Shown: piece by piece, positions 14,292 to 21,996 of the stretch
Numbering within the stretch: the stretch's first letter is position 1
Layout: each line of letters begins with the position of its first letter
Assembly (NCBI GenBank): GCA_045587185.1
Contig: JAZNBS010000055.1
Span: 1-39,746, forward strand
DNA length: 39,746 nt
Origin: UMGS172 sp045587185
GTDB lineage: Bacteria; Bacillota; Clostridia; Oscillospirales; Acutalibacteraceae
Reading direction: 5' to 3'
The notes under the pieces: model-generated
What the model was told of the DNA's origin: nothing
Databases searched by the model: none
Seen by the model: only the letters and a program-made list of their open reading frames with translations
Translations under genes and position numbers: made by a program

Positions 14292-15260
14292 TCATTTTAA
14301 AGTGATCTCAATATCGCCCGTATCGGTCGTTATCTCACACCGACCGCCGTTTACGGTTTTGGGCACCTTTACATCTCCTGTATCTGTTTTGACGATAAAC
14401 ACCTTTTCTGAAAGCAGACTGCCCTCAACGTCACCCGTGTCGGTTTCCATAAACAACTCAGCGGCATCACAGAGCGACAAATTTATATCACCTGTGCCTG
14501 TTTTAAGCGAAAGAGTTCCGTTTGCAATGACATTTTTCAACGAAACTGCGCCCGTACTGCTTCCGCTTGAAGTTATGTTACCGCAATTCATACCGGAAAC
14601 ATTGATTTTACCCGTGCTTACATTCATCTTAACATCGCCTGTGCAGTTGACCGATTGCACGGTTATATCACCTGTAGAGGACGAAAGTTGAAGTGCACCT
14701 GCCGATAAATTCCCGATACGGATATGACCTGTACTCACATTAATCTTTAAGATATCGGTTGCCGACGCGAAAACATTCACATCACCCGTATTGGCATCAA
14801 CATCAATACTTTGAAAACTAAAATCATCTGATAACTGCACCTTGCCCGTGTTGTCCTTGATTTTAAGCGCACCGTATTGATTTTCAGGCAGATAAACTGT
14901 TATTTTGGGTGTTTTGAAGTTAAAAATGCCAATATAGTTGTACCATTTTCTTTGGTCGACTACGCTCACTGTCAGGGTTCCGTTTTCGACCGAAACACCG
15001 TGTTTCAGTCTGTTTTGCTCATAGCACACAACCCTGCACTCACCGTTTTCGGTCAATACAAAATCAATATCTGCCGTATTGGTGTTTATAGATATATTAT
15101 CAAATTCTTCGATTATTTCATGAATGTTTGTTTCGTACTTCGATGTATCTAGCTTTGAGAAATCCCATTTAAACACCGTCATCACTCCCACGAAAATAAT
15201 TCCCCCGACTAACACAAGCGAAGCCGCAACAATAAGCCATATTTTAGTAACTTTACTCAT
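14292..15260 (-). CDS. DUF4097 family beta-repeat protein, membrane-anchored
   Basis: A 322-residue protein with one N-terminal membrane segment (residues about 7-30) and an extracytoplasmic domain built from short beta repeats. The repeat signature S/T-TGD-I/V recurs at least seven times (for example DANTGDVNV, SSSTGDITV, KTGTGDINL, ETDTGDVEG, KTDTGDVKV, TTDTGDIEI) at about 18-20-residue spacing, as expected of a DUF4097/LiaG-like solenoid. Such proteins are linked to envelope stress responses in Firmicutes. It overlaps the upstream HTH membrane protein by 4 bases, which points to a common function; molecular activity is unknown. Confidence 0.85.
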   Translation of the reverse strand: MSKVTKIWLIVAASLVLVGGIIFVGVMTVFKWDFSKLDTSKYETNIHEIIEEFDNISINTNTADIDFVLTENGECRVVCYEQNRLKHGVSVENGTLTVSVVDQRKWYNYIGIFNFKTPKITVYLPENQYGALKIKDNTGKVQLSDDFSFQSIDVDANTGDVNVFASATDILKINVSTGHIRIGNLSAGALQLSSSTGDITVQSVNCTGDVKMNVSTGKINVSGMNCGNITSSGSSTGAVSLKNVIANGTLSLKTGTGDINLSLCDAAELFMETDTGDVEGSLLSEKVFIVKTDTGDVKVPKTVNGGRCEITTDTGDIEITLK

Positions 15261-15892
15261 TTTGCACCTTCCTTTTCATGAAAGCGGTTTTTAAGCCATA
15301 TAATGAATTTCCTGGTTAATATGCCTGTCCGCTTGGTAACTTCTTTGCAACCGAAAAACAGCAAAATTCCAAAGCCTGCCACAACAAGCGATATGCCAAA
15401 AAGCGCAATTCCCGAAAGCGACTCACCGCCACACACAATCCCAAATCCTGACACAATACCGCCTACAGCACCGCCGATTAACGCACCAAAAGATGCCCAC
15501 AGCGATACTACAACCGACCACCACGCCGCATAAAGCGAAACAACAACAGCGACTGCCGATAGCGCCAACGAACCCCACACAGGGAAACCCAACACAAGCA
15601 AAATAATGCTTAACACACTGCGCTTTTGTTTGGGCTGTCCATCAACTCTATGCGTCAATTCGTCACACTCTTCATTTTGCGGACAATCCTCACCCACCAA
15701 GGTGCCGACCGAGGTATCCAAAACCTCAGCAATTTTCACAAGCATTTCGGCATCGGGCAACGAAAGGCCGTTTTCCCACTTTGAGACGGTCTGCCTAACA
15801 ACACAAAGTTTTGTGGCAAATTCTTCTTGCGAAAAACCCTTTTCTTCTCTCAAAGCCTTTATCTTTTCACTCAACAAAAACAAGTCGGTCAC
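15257..15892 (-). CDS. XRE-type HTH protein with membrane domain
   Basis: A 211-residue protein: residues about 8-62 are a Cro/C1-type helix-turn-helix (LREEKGFSQEEFATKLCVV then RQTVSKWENGLSLPDAEML), followed by a short cytoplasmic linker and a hydrophobic C-terminal half with four or so membrane segments resembling DUF1700/HAAS proteins. A membrane-tethered regulator paired with a DUF4097 protein suggests sensing of envelope state, which is an inference. The start is either GTG at 15892 or one of three TTG codons downstream; AAAGGA lies just before the GTG. Confidence 0.85.
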   Translation of the reverse strand: MTDLFLLSEKIKALREEKGFSQEEFATKLCVVRQTVSKWENGLSLPDAEMLVKIAEVLDTSVGTLVGEDCPQNEECDELTHRVDGQPKQKRSVLSIILLVLGFPVWGSLALSAVAVVVSLYAAWWSVVVSLWASFGALIGGAVGGIVSGFGIVCGGESLSGIALFGISLVVAGFGILLFFGCKEVTKRTGILTRKFIIWLKNRFHEKEGAK

Positions 15893-15908
15893 CTATCCTT
15901 TCAAGCGA

Positions 15909-15937
15909 ATTATACCCCAAATCTTTGCTTTTTACAA
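15909..15937 (-). promoter_or_regulatory. Sigma-A promoter of the HTH-DUF4097 unit
   Basis: TTGTAA and TATAAT on the minus strand with a 17-bp spacer, ending about 16 bases from the GTG start. It lies in what would be the 3' end of the neighbouring GH36 remnant. Confidence 0.7.
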
Positions 15938-16821
15938 GCAATGAAAATTAACATTGCCATAGAGTCGTCAAAGGCAACATTACAGGTGGCTTTGGCGTCA
16001 GTTTTTACCGATATGCTTCTGCGATATATGGTTATTTCTTCAATAACCTTATTGAAATCCTCGCCAAAGCAGACAGCAGTCCTTAGAGATTTGAACTTTT
16101 CTCCCTTTTTAAGGTTTTTCCACCAACCGTTTTCCTGCTCGGAGGGGCCGCTTAATTTGAGATAATGTGCTCCCCCGGCATCACTGATTTCCCAGTTCCA
16201 AGAGCCGTTACTTTCTATCTGCCAAAGAATACAGCCGTCTGCACCTTCGATAATTCCCATAGGCAGATACTCTTTGGTTGACCAAGTGCCGGTGTTAGCA
16301 GCCTTTATGCGCTTTAGCGAGATTTTACCCAAATGACTGTAACCGAGCTCAGCAGCCGAGTATCTGCGCCAATCCAACTCAGAGCACCACGAATTGTGCG
16401 GTATGAGTACGTTGTCCATTTCAAAGCCATACACACAAAATGAACTTACATATTCAAGTCCGAGACTATCGGCACCGATATTTTCAATTTCTGTATAAGA
16501 ACAAAGAGTGTTGCGACCATTCAAAAATTCATAGTGAACCGTCACCTTTGCGACATCGCTTTCAAGGTAAAACACCAACTCCGACTCGGTTTCGTTATGA
16601 GCTTTATACTTAAGATTGTCCGAAAGGCCACTACCGTCATGCTTATATCCATGATGACTGTAGCCGTTAAAGCCTGTAGCGTATATTTCCGCAGGAACGA
16701 AGCAACGGTTTGCCTCAATACTTTTGTCGATAAGACCGATGCCTGTAAACAAAAGTCTTTAGTCATCATCGATAACAAAATTCATGCGGATATCGTTTTT
16801 CTTAAATTTTAATTGCTTCAT
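15910..16821 (-). pseudogene. GH36-type alpha-galactosidase, N-terminal remnant
   Basis: Reading from an ATG at 16821 behind GGAGG, the frame gives 20 residues ending FVIDDD, then an in-frame TAA (16761-16759), then RLLFTGIGLIDKS and about 265 residues of a glycoside hydrolase family 36 beta-sandwich domain (HGYKHDGSGLSDNLKY, YSSAELGYSHLG-like region, CILWQIESNGSWNWEISD, GPSEQENGWWKNLKKGE). GH36 enzymes are about 700-750 residues. Here similarity stops near 15955 after AFDDSM, just before the catalytic barrel, and the HTH promoter begins. With one premature stop and loss of the whole catalytic domain this is a dead gene. Confidence 0.8.
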
Positions 16822-16904
16822 AACAAACCTCCAAAAACTATTATTGTGAATCATAACGATTATAGTTACTCGAAGCAACTATATTGTTGCTGTTTTGACA
16901 CCAA

Positions 16905-16944
16905 ATCGTTAATTTAGCATTTGCCATAATGCCAAATTAACGAT
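16905..16944. repeat. Long inverted repeat upstream of the GH36 remnant
   Basis: ATCGTTAATTT-A-GCATT and its complement around a 6-nt loop: 16 paired positions with one mismatch. No T run follows. It may be an old operator or a stable RNA hairpin. The surrounding 16822-17029 is AT-rich and has no gene; a smaller dyad (TAGTT...AACTA) lies at 16863-16881. Confidence 0.5.
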
Positions 16945-17029
16945 ATCACATCTTTTTTATTATTTCTATTGTTTTTTTGTCAAAAAGCATAATATTTTCT
17001 CAAATAGCCCAAACATTTTATATAGCAAA

Positions 17030-17061
17030 AAGATGCTCTGCCGTAAAAAGCAGAGCATCTT
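17030..17061 (-). terminator. Terminator after guaA
   Basis: An 11-bp stem (17030-17040 with 17051-17061) followed on the minus strand by TTTTTGC. It stands about 90 bases after the guaA stop. Confidence 0.8.
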
Positions 17062-17148
17062 AAAAATTAAAGTGTAGTCAATGTGTAGTCACTGACGAAA
17101 ACAGGAACTCAAAAAGCCCGTAAATAAAAGGTTTTTAAGGGTTCCGTC

Positions 17149-18150
17149 TTATTCCCACTCGATGGTGCCTACGGGCTTCGGGGTGAGGTCCATCAACACA
17201 CGGTTGATACCCTCAACCTCGTGGGTAATACGGTCGGTTATTTTATGAAGAACCGCATAAGGGATTTCCTCGACTGTAGCAGTCATCGCATCTTTGGTGT
17301 TTACGGCGCGGATGATTGCGGGCCAACCCTCGTAACGGCTTTCGTCCTTAACACCGACACTCTTTATATCGGGCACGACAATGAAATATTGCCATACCTT
17401 TTCGGCAAGACCGCACTTATCAAACTCATCGCGAAGAATTGCGTCGGCCTCACGCAGAGCGTGCAATCTGTCACGCGTGATGGCGCCAAGGCAACGTACA
17501 CCGAGTCCCGGTCCCGGGAACGGCTGACGGTATACCATTGCGTGTGGCAGTCCCAATGCTTCGCCGACAACGCGAACTTCGTCCTTAAACAAGAGTTTAA
17601 TGGGCTCAACCAACTCAAACTTGAGATCTTCGGGCAGACCGCCGACATTGTGGTGCGACTTTACTGCCTTTTTACCTTCAGCAGCCTTTACGCTTTCCAA
17701 GATATCGGGGTAGATAGTGCCCTGTGCCAAGAACTCTACACCCTCAAGTTTTCTTGCTTCATCTGCAAAAACCTCGATAAATTCCTTGCCGATAATCTTT
17801 CTTTTGCTCTCGGGGTCGCTGACACCTGAAAGCAAATTCAAAAATCTGTCGGTAGCGTCAACATAAATCAGGTTGGCATCAAGTTCCTCGCCAAAAATTT
17901 TTATAACGTTTTCGGACTCATCCTTACGCATAAGACCGTGGTTTACGTGAACACAGACAAGTTGTTTGCCAATAGCCTTGATAAGCAATGCGGCAACGAC
18001 CGAAGAATCAACTCCACCCGACAGTGCGAGCAATACTTTCTTGTCACCAACCTGCTTTCTTACCGCCTCAACCTGCTCGTCAATAAAAGCATTAGCAAGG
18101 TCGAAATTAGTTATACGGGCCATAGATTCGGGACGTACATTGTTTTCCAT
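17149..18150 (-). CDS. guaA: GMP synthase ATP-pyrophosphatase subunit without glutaminase domain
   Basis: GMP synthase converts XMP to GMP with ATP and an amide nitrogen. This 333-residue protein covers only the synthetase part: the PP-loop SGGVDSS at residues 44-50, NHGLMRKDE, the QGTIYPDILES motif, FPGPGLGVRCLG, and the C-terminal dimerisation domain ending in PKPVGTIEWE. The usual bacterial enzyme is about 510 residues because a class I glutamine amidotransferase domain precedes this part. Here the ATG at 18150 is preceded by GGAGG, and the DNA upstream is a hairpin and an unrelated gene, so the domain is absent rather than missed. Archaea use such a single-domain subunit with a separate glutaminase; none is in this window. 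Otherwise it would need free ammonia. Confidence 0.94.
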   Translation of the reverse strand: MENNVRPESMARITNFDLANAFIDEQVEAVRKQVGDKKVLLALSGGVDSSVVAALLIKAIGKQLVCVHVNHGLMRKDESENVIKIFGEELDANLIYVDATDRFLNLLSGVSDPESKRKIIGKEFIEVFADEARKLEGVEFLAQGTIYPDILESVKAAEGKKAVKSHHNVGGLPEDLKFELVEPIKLLFKDEVRVVGEALGLPHAMVYRQPFPGPGLGVRCLGAITRDRLHALREADAILRDEFDKCGLAEKVWQYFIVVPDIKSVGVKDESRYEGWPAIIRAVNTKDAMTATVEEIPYAVLHKITDRITHEVEGINRVLMDLTPKPVGTIEWE

Positions 18151-18191
18151 TTTATATTCCTCCGTAACAGGTAATTTACAATATAATTGCA

Positions 18192-18226
18192 TCAAGCAAA
18201 GCCGAAATAATATCGGCTTTGCTTGA
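18192..18226. terminator. Hairpin between the CofE-like gene and guaA
   Basis: A perfect 14-bp stem (18192-18205 with 18213-18226), 7-nt loop. The T run on the minus strand is poor, so it may attenuate rather than fully stop transcription from the CofE-like gene into guaA. Confidence 0.6.
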
Positions 18227-18231
18227 AATTT

Positions 18232-19434
18232 TTAGTTAGTATAGTTGTCAAAATATCCTTGAACAAGAACAACAGGAGTACCCTTGTCACCCGAACCCGA
18301 AGTAAGGTCGCAAAGCGAGCCGATAAGGTCGGTAAGTTGTCTGGGGGTTGTGCCCTGTGCGGCCATATTGCCGACAAGACTGCTTCCGTCCTTCTTCCTG
18401 ATAGATTCGGAAATCGCCTTTTTGAGTTCATCGCCCGAAAGGTCTTTGAAATCGTTATCGGCAAGATATTTAAGTTTCAATTCGTTAGGGGTACCGATGA
18501 GTCCGTCTGTAAATGCAGGCGAAACAACGGGGTCTGCCAGTTCCCAGATTTTACCCTGAGGATCTTTGAAAGCACCGTCACCGTAAACCATAACTTCAAC
18601 ATGCTTGCCGCAAGCGTCAAAAATCTTTTTCTGGACATCGAGCACCAAATCCTTACACTCACGGGGGAACAACTTAATCTTGTCCTCGGTCGACTTATTG
18701 GAACCGAGCAAACCGTATTTTTCATTGCAACCGCTACCGTTAACAGGCGCATTAAGGATGTCGTCAAGACCCAAAACTACCTTGGCGCCTGCTTCCTTAA
18801 GCAAACGCTTGGTACGGACACGGGTGTGGATATCGCAGGTAAGCACTTTGTCGGTGTAATCCAGAATAGCCTTTGCCTGATTTGCAAAGATTATCTCAGC
18901 CTCACATCCACAGGACTCAATAAGGTCTTTATAATACTGAACATAGTCAACGCCTGTGAACTCCAACTTCTGAACGCCGAAAACCTCACGGTACTTTTCA
19001 AGTGACAGAACATCGGAATAGGGATTGATGCCGTTCGCGTCGATAAGGTCATAGGTCGCAAGCGAGTTGCCGACCTCGTCCGACGGGTAACTGAGCATAA
19101 GAACAATTTTTTTGCAACCCATTGCGATGCCTTTTAAGCAGATGGCAAAACGGTTACGGGACAAAATGGGGAAAATGACACCGACGGTCTCTCCTCCCAA
19201 CTTCTGCTTGACATCTTCCGCAATATCTCTGATCGAAGCATAGTTGCCCTGTGAACGTGCAACGATAGACTCGGTCATTGAAATGACATCACGGTCACGA
19301 AGTTCAAACCCATCGAACTCGGCAGCCTCAAGCACCGAGGTTGCAACGATGGATGCAAGGTCATCTCCCTCACGGATGATAGGACAACGGATGCCGCGGG
19401 AAACGGTACCCACTCTGCGTTCTTTTTTGTCCAT
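18232..19434 (-). CDS. CofE-like (F420-0:L-glutamate ligase family) protein
   Basis: A 400-residue protein whose N-terminal half resembles CofE, the GTP-dependent ligase that adds glutamate to coenzyme F420-0: VSRGIRCPIIREGDDLASIV near the start, DVISMTESIVARSQGNY, and later GSDDILN-like and VMVYGDGAFKDPQGKIWELADP segments. Longer CofE-family proteins of this kind are widespread in Clostridia that do not make F420, so glutamylation of another substrate is likely, but this is inference. I place the start at 19434, with AAGGAAAG upstream. It has its own promoter and precedes guaA. Confidence 0.8.
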   Translation of the reverse strand: MDKKERRVGTVSRGIRCPIIREGDDLASIVATSVLEAAEFDGFELRDRDVISMTESIVARSQGNYASIRDIAEDVKQKLGGETVGVIFPILSRNRFAICLKGIAMGCKKIVLMLSYPSDEVGNSLATYDLIDANGINPYSDVLSLEKYREVFGVQKLEFTGVDYVQYYKDLIESCGCEAEIIFANQAKAILDYTDKVLTCDIHTRVRTKRLLKEAGAKVVLGLDDILNAPVNGSGCNEKYGLLGSNKSTEDKIKLFPRECKDLVLDVQKKIFDACGKHVEVMVYGDGAFKDPQGKIWELADPVVSPAFTDGLIGTPNELKLKYLADNDFKDLSGDELKKAISESIRKKDGSSLVGNMAAQGTTPRQLTDLIGSLCDLTSGSGDKGTPVVLVQGYFDNYTN

Positions 19435-19506
19435 TAAAATACACTTTCCTTCCATATAAAAAGAGTTTCGGAAATTTCAGAATAGCAAAACATCTATTAC
19501 TGATAT

Positions 19507-19535
19507 ATTTTACCCCAATCGACACGACTTTTCAA
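19507..19535 (-). promoter_or_regulatory. Sigma-A promoter of the CofE-like gene
   Basis: TTGAAA and TAAAAT on the minus strand with a 17-bp spacer. The rest of 19536-19699 is AT-rich and shows no gene. Confidence 0.65.
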
Positions 19536-19699
19536 GATTTTTTTGAAATGATTAAGAAAATTTTTCCATATCGTAAAAATATTACTGAAATTCGACCTTG
19601 ATTATTCTAAAATTATATAGCAGAAAGTGGAGATTATCAAGTGTGAGTGTGTACAAAATCCGACCTTATGTGGCAAAAAGATATATGAAAATTGCAGAA

Positions 19700-19731
19700 A
19701 ACACCGCCCTTATTTTTCCAAGAGCGGTGTT
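19700..19731 (-). terminator. Terminator after thrS
   Basis: A 12-position stem with one mismatch (19700-19711 with 19720-19731), followed on the minus strand by TTTTCTG. Confidence 0.7.
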
Positions 19732-19737
19732 CGGTTA

Positions 19738-21540
19738 TTACTTGTCAATTTTTAAAGTTGCAATTTCCTCTTTTATCATTGCGGTAAACTCGCCCAGAGT
19801 CATTGAGCCGAGGTCAACACCGCCGCGCTTTCTGACCGAAACCGTGTTGGTCTCAATCTCCTTATCGCCGATAATGAGCATATAAGGAATCTTTTCAAGT
19901 TGGGCTTCACGGATACGGTAGCCCATCTTTTCGTTACGGTCATCGCACGACACCTTGATTCCGTTGGCCTTGAGATTATCGGTAACAGCCATAGCCTCAT
20001 CACGCAAACGCTCGGAGATAGGGATTATGCGAACCTGCTCGGGGGCAAGCCAAGTCGGCATTGCGCCTGCATACTTCTCAAGCAACAGAGCCAAAGTTCT
20101 CTCATAGCAACCAAGCGAGGTTCTGTGGATGATGTAAGGGGTCTTTTTCTCGCCGTCTACGTCGACATATTCCATACCAAACTTCTTGGCAAGAAGCATA
20201 TCAATCTGAATGGTGATAAGGGTATCCTCTTTGCCGTGAACGTTCTTTATCTGAATGTCAAGTTTAGGTCCGTAGAATGCAGCCTCATCGATACCGACGG
20301 AGTACTTGAGACCAAGATTATCAAGTATCTTGCCCATAAGACTCTGTGCTTCATCCCACTGTTCAGGGGTACCCTCATATTTGTCTTTTCTTTCGGGGTC
20401 CCACTGAGAGAATCGGTAGGAAACGTCCTCGTCAAGACCGATTGCTTTAAGCATATAGTTGGCAAGTTCAAGACAACCCCTGAACTCCTCCTCCAACTGC
20501 TCAGGGCGAAGGACAAGGTGACCTTCGGAAATGGTGAACTGACGCACACGGATAAGACCGTGCATCTCGCCCGAATCCTCGTTGCGGAAAAGTGTGGAAG
20601 TTTCGCCCAAACGCATGGGCAAATCACGGTAAGAGCGCATCTTGTTGAGGAAGACCTGATACTGGAACGGACAGGTCATAGGTCGGAGAGCGAAGCACTC
20701 TTTTTCTTCATCGTTGGGGTCGCCCAGAACAAACATACCGTCAAGATAATGGTCCCAGTGACCCGAAATTCTGTAAAGGTCGCGCTTGGCCATCAGAGGC
20801 GTTTTGGTGAGAAGATAACCGCGTTTTTGTTCCTCATCCTCAACAAAACGCTGTAACAACTGAATGGTTCTGGCGCCTTTGGGCAACAAAATTGGCAGAC
20901 CCTGACCGATAGAGTCAACGGTGGTAAAATACTCAAGTTCGCGGCCTATCTTATTATGGTCGCGTTGTTTTGCTTCCTCAACAGCCTTGAGATACTCATC
21001 TAGTTCGGGTTGGGTGGGGAATGCGGTGCCGTAGATACGGGTCAACATCTTATTGTTGGAATCGTTCTTCCAATATGCGCCAGAAATAGAGGTCAGTTTG
21101 AATGCTTTGAGTGCCTTGGTATAGGTAATGTGCGGTCCGCGGCACATATCAACATACTCGCCCTGACGGTAAAAACTGATAGGCTCGTTGTCGGCCAAGT
21201 CGGCAATATGCTCAACCTTATAAACCTCGCCCTGTTGCTCCATCAGTTTGACAGCCTCGTCACGCGGGAGGATTTCAGGCTTGATGGGAAGATTTTCCTT
21301 AGTTATCTTCTTCATTTCGGCCTCGATAGCGGAAAGGTCGGCATCGACCAATTTTACATCGCCAAGGTCAACATCATAGTAAAAGCCTTTATCGGTCGCG
21401 GGACCGTAAGCAAACTTGGCGTGGGGGTAAAGGCGCTTTACCGCCGCTGCCATTATGTGTGCGGCCGAATGGCGGAGAACCTCAAGTTCCTCTGCCTCGG
21501 GACAATGGTCAACTGTACCGTTGTTGTAGATAACCTTCAT
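19738..21540 (-). CDS. thrS: Threonyl-tRNA synthetase lacking the TGS domain
   Basis: A 600-residue ThrRS. The editing domain starts almost at once: HSAAH at residues 24-28 and the MCRGPH motif near residue 135 are its catalytic features. The class II core has TCPFQYQVF (zinc Cys), RNEDSGEMHGLIRVRQF (motif 2), EGH (zinc His) and IIHRTSLGCYERTLA (zinc His, motif 3), followed by the anticodon domain. Bacterial ThrRS is usually about 640 residues with an N-terminal TGS domain of about 60 residues; that is missing here and cannot lie upstream because the T-box terminator is there. TGS loss occurs in some lineages and is tolerated. GGAG precedes the ATG. Confidence 0.96.
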   Translation of the reverse strand: MKVIYNNGTVDHCPEAEELEVLRHSAAHIMAAAVKRLYPHAKFAYGPATDKGFYYDVDLGDVKLVDADLSAIEAEMKKITKENLPIKPEILPRDEAVKLMEQQGEVYKVEHIADLADNEPISFYRQGEYVDMCRGPHITYTKALKAFKLTSISGAYWKNDSNNKMLTRIYGTAFPTQPELDEYLKAVEEAKQRDHNKIGRELEYFTTVDSIGQGLPILLPKGARTIQLLQRFVEDEEQKRGYLLTKTPLMAKRDLYRISGHWDHYLDGMFVLGDPNDEEKECFALRPMTCPFQYQVFLNKMRSYRDLPMRLGETSTLFRNEDSGEMHGLIRVRQFTISEGHLVLRPEQLEEEFRGCLELANYMLKAIGLDEDVSYRFSQWDPERKDKYEGTPEQWDEAQSLMGKILDNLGLKYSVGIDEAAFYGPKLDIQIKNVHGKEDTLITIQIDMLLAKKFGMEYVDVDGEKKTPYIIHRTSLGCYERTLALLLEKYAGAMPTWLAPEQVRIIPISERLRDEAMAVTDNLKANGIKVSCDDRNEKMGYRIREAQLEKIPYMLIIGDKEIETNTVSVRKRGGVDLGSMTLGEFTAMIKEEIATLKIDK

Positions 21541-21602
21541 TTTTATTACTCCTTTTAAGGTTGTTTATTAGACACTGAACAACTTGCACCTCGTTTTCTG
21601 CA

Positions 21603-21830
21603 AACAAAAGCGCCCTTGGTGTGGCTTTCCACACCAAGGGCGCTGAAAACAGCTCGGTCCCACCTTGATTTATCACTCTTTTACCCTTAACGCAGGTCAT
21701 ACGTCAGCCTTTTTTACCGACTGCACTCAGGGGTGGTCTTCGCCAAGAGCCCTCTCTGTGCGGCTTTCAGCCGATGACCGCACTCTCTTCAAGATACCTC
21801 TCTCGGTTACTCTTCCCTTCAACGCTTTGT
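21603..21830 (-). promoter_or_regulatory. T-box leader of thrS, specifier ACC (Thr)
   Basis: The T-box motif reads GGTGGGACCGAGC (21652-21664), a slight variant of the consensus. Stem I has a GGG/CCC helix, AGTA/GAA loop-E pair and a 7-bp upper helix CCGAGAG/CTCTTGG. The specifier, in the position GAA plus one base, is ACC at 21737-21735, a threonine codon, as expected for thrS. Uncharged tRNA(Thr) should promote read-through. Confidence 0.95.
21609..21644 (-). terminator. T-box-controlled terminator upstream of thrS
   Basis: A perfect 16-bp stem (21609-21624 with 21629-21644), 4-nt loop, followed on the minus strand by TTTTGTTTG. Confidence 0.92.
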
Positions 21831-21837
21831 ACATTAT

Positions 21838-21866
21838 ATAATACAACCGTTATCCTTAAAAGTCAA
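21838..21866 (-). promoter_or_regulatory. Sigma-A promoter of thrS
   Basis: TTGACT and TATTAT on the minus strand with a 17-bp spacer, immediately upstream of the T-box leader. Confidence 0.75.
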
Positions 21867-21916
21867 GATGCTATTTTTTGAAATTTCGCATCCTTTGGAT
21901 TTGTTTTTGGTTTTGA

Positions 21917-21945
21917 TTGACTATCACGCAAATATACATTATAAT
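21917..21945 (+). promoter_or_regulatory. Sigma-A promoter of the membrane protein-pth-mfd unit
   Basis: TTGACT at 21917-21922 and TATAAT at 21940-21945, spacer 17 bp. Confidence 0.8.
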
Positions 21946-21996
21946 GATATACGAATAGAGAGAAACTAATAAAACTTACCTTGCGAGGTGTGAAAA

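Noticed and set aside
18151..18231. Missing GuaA glutaminase domain hidden upstream of guaA
   Set aside because: Only a hairpin and the end of the CofE-like gene are there; no class I amidotransferase motif is found in any frame.
18223..19005. Plus-strand open frame opposite the CofE-like gene
   Set aside because: Fully antisense to a better supported gene and without recognisable features.
19900..20856. Long plus-strand open frame opposite thrS (318 codons)
   Set aside because: Antisense shadow of a conserved synthetase; composition is not protein-like and no start signal is present.
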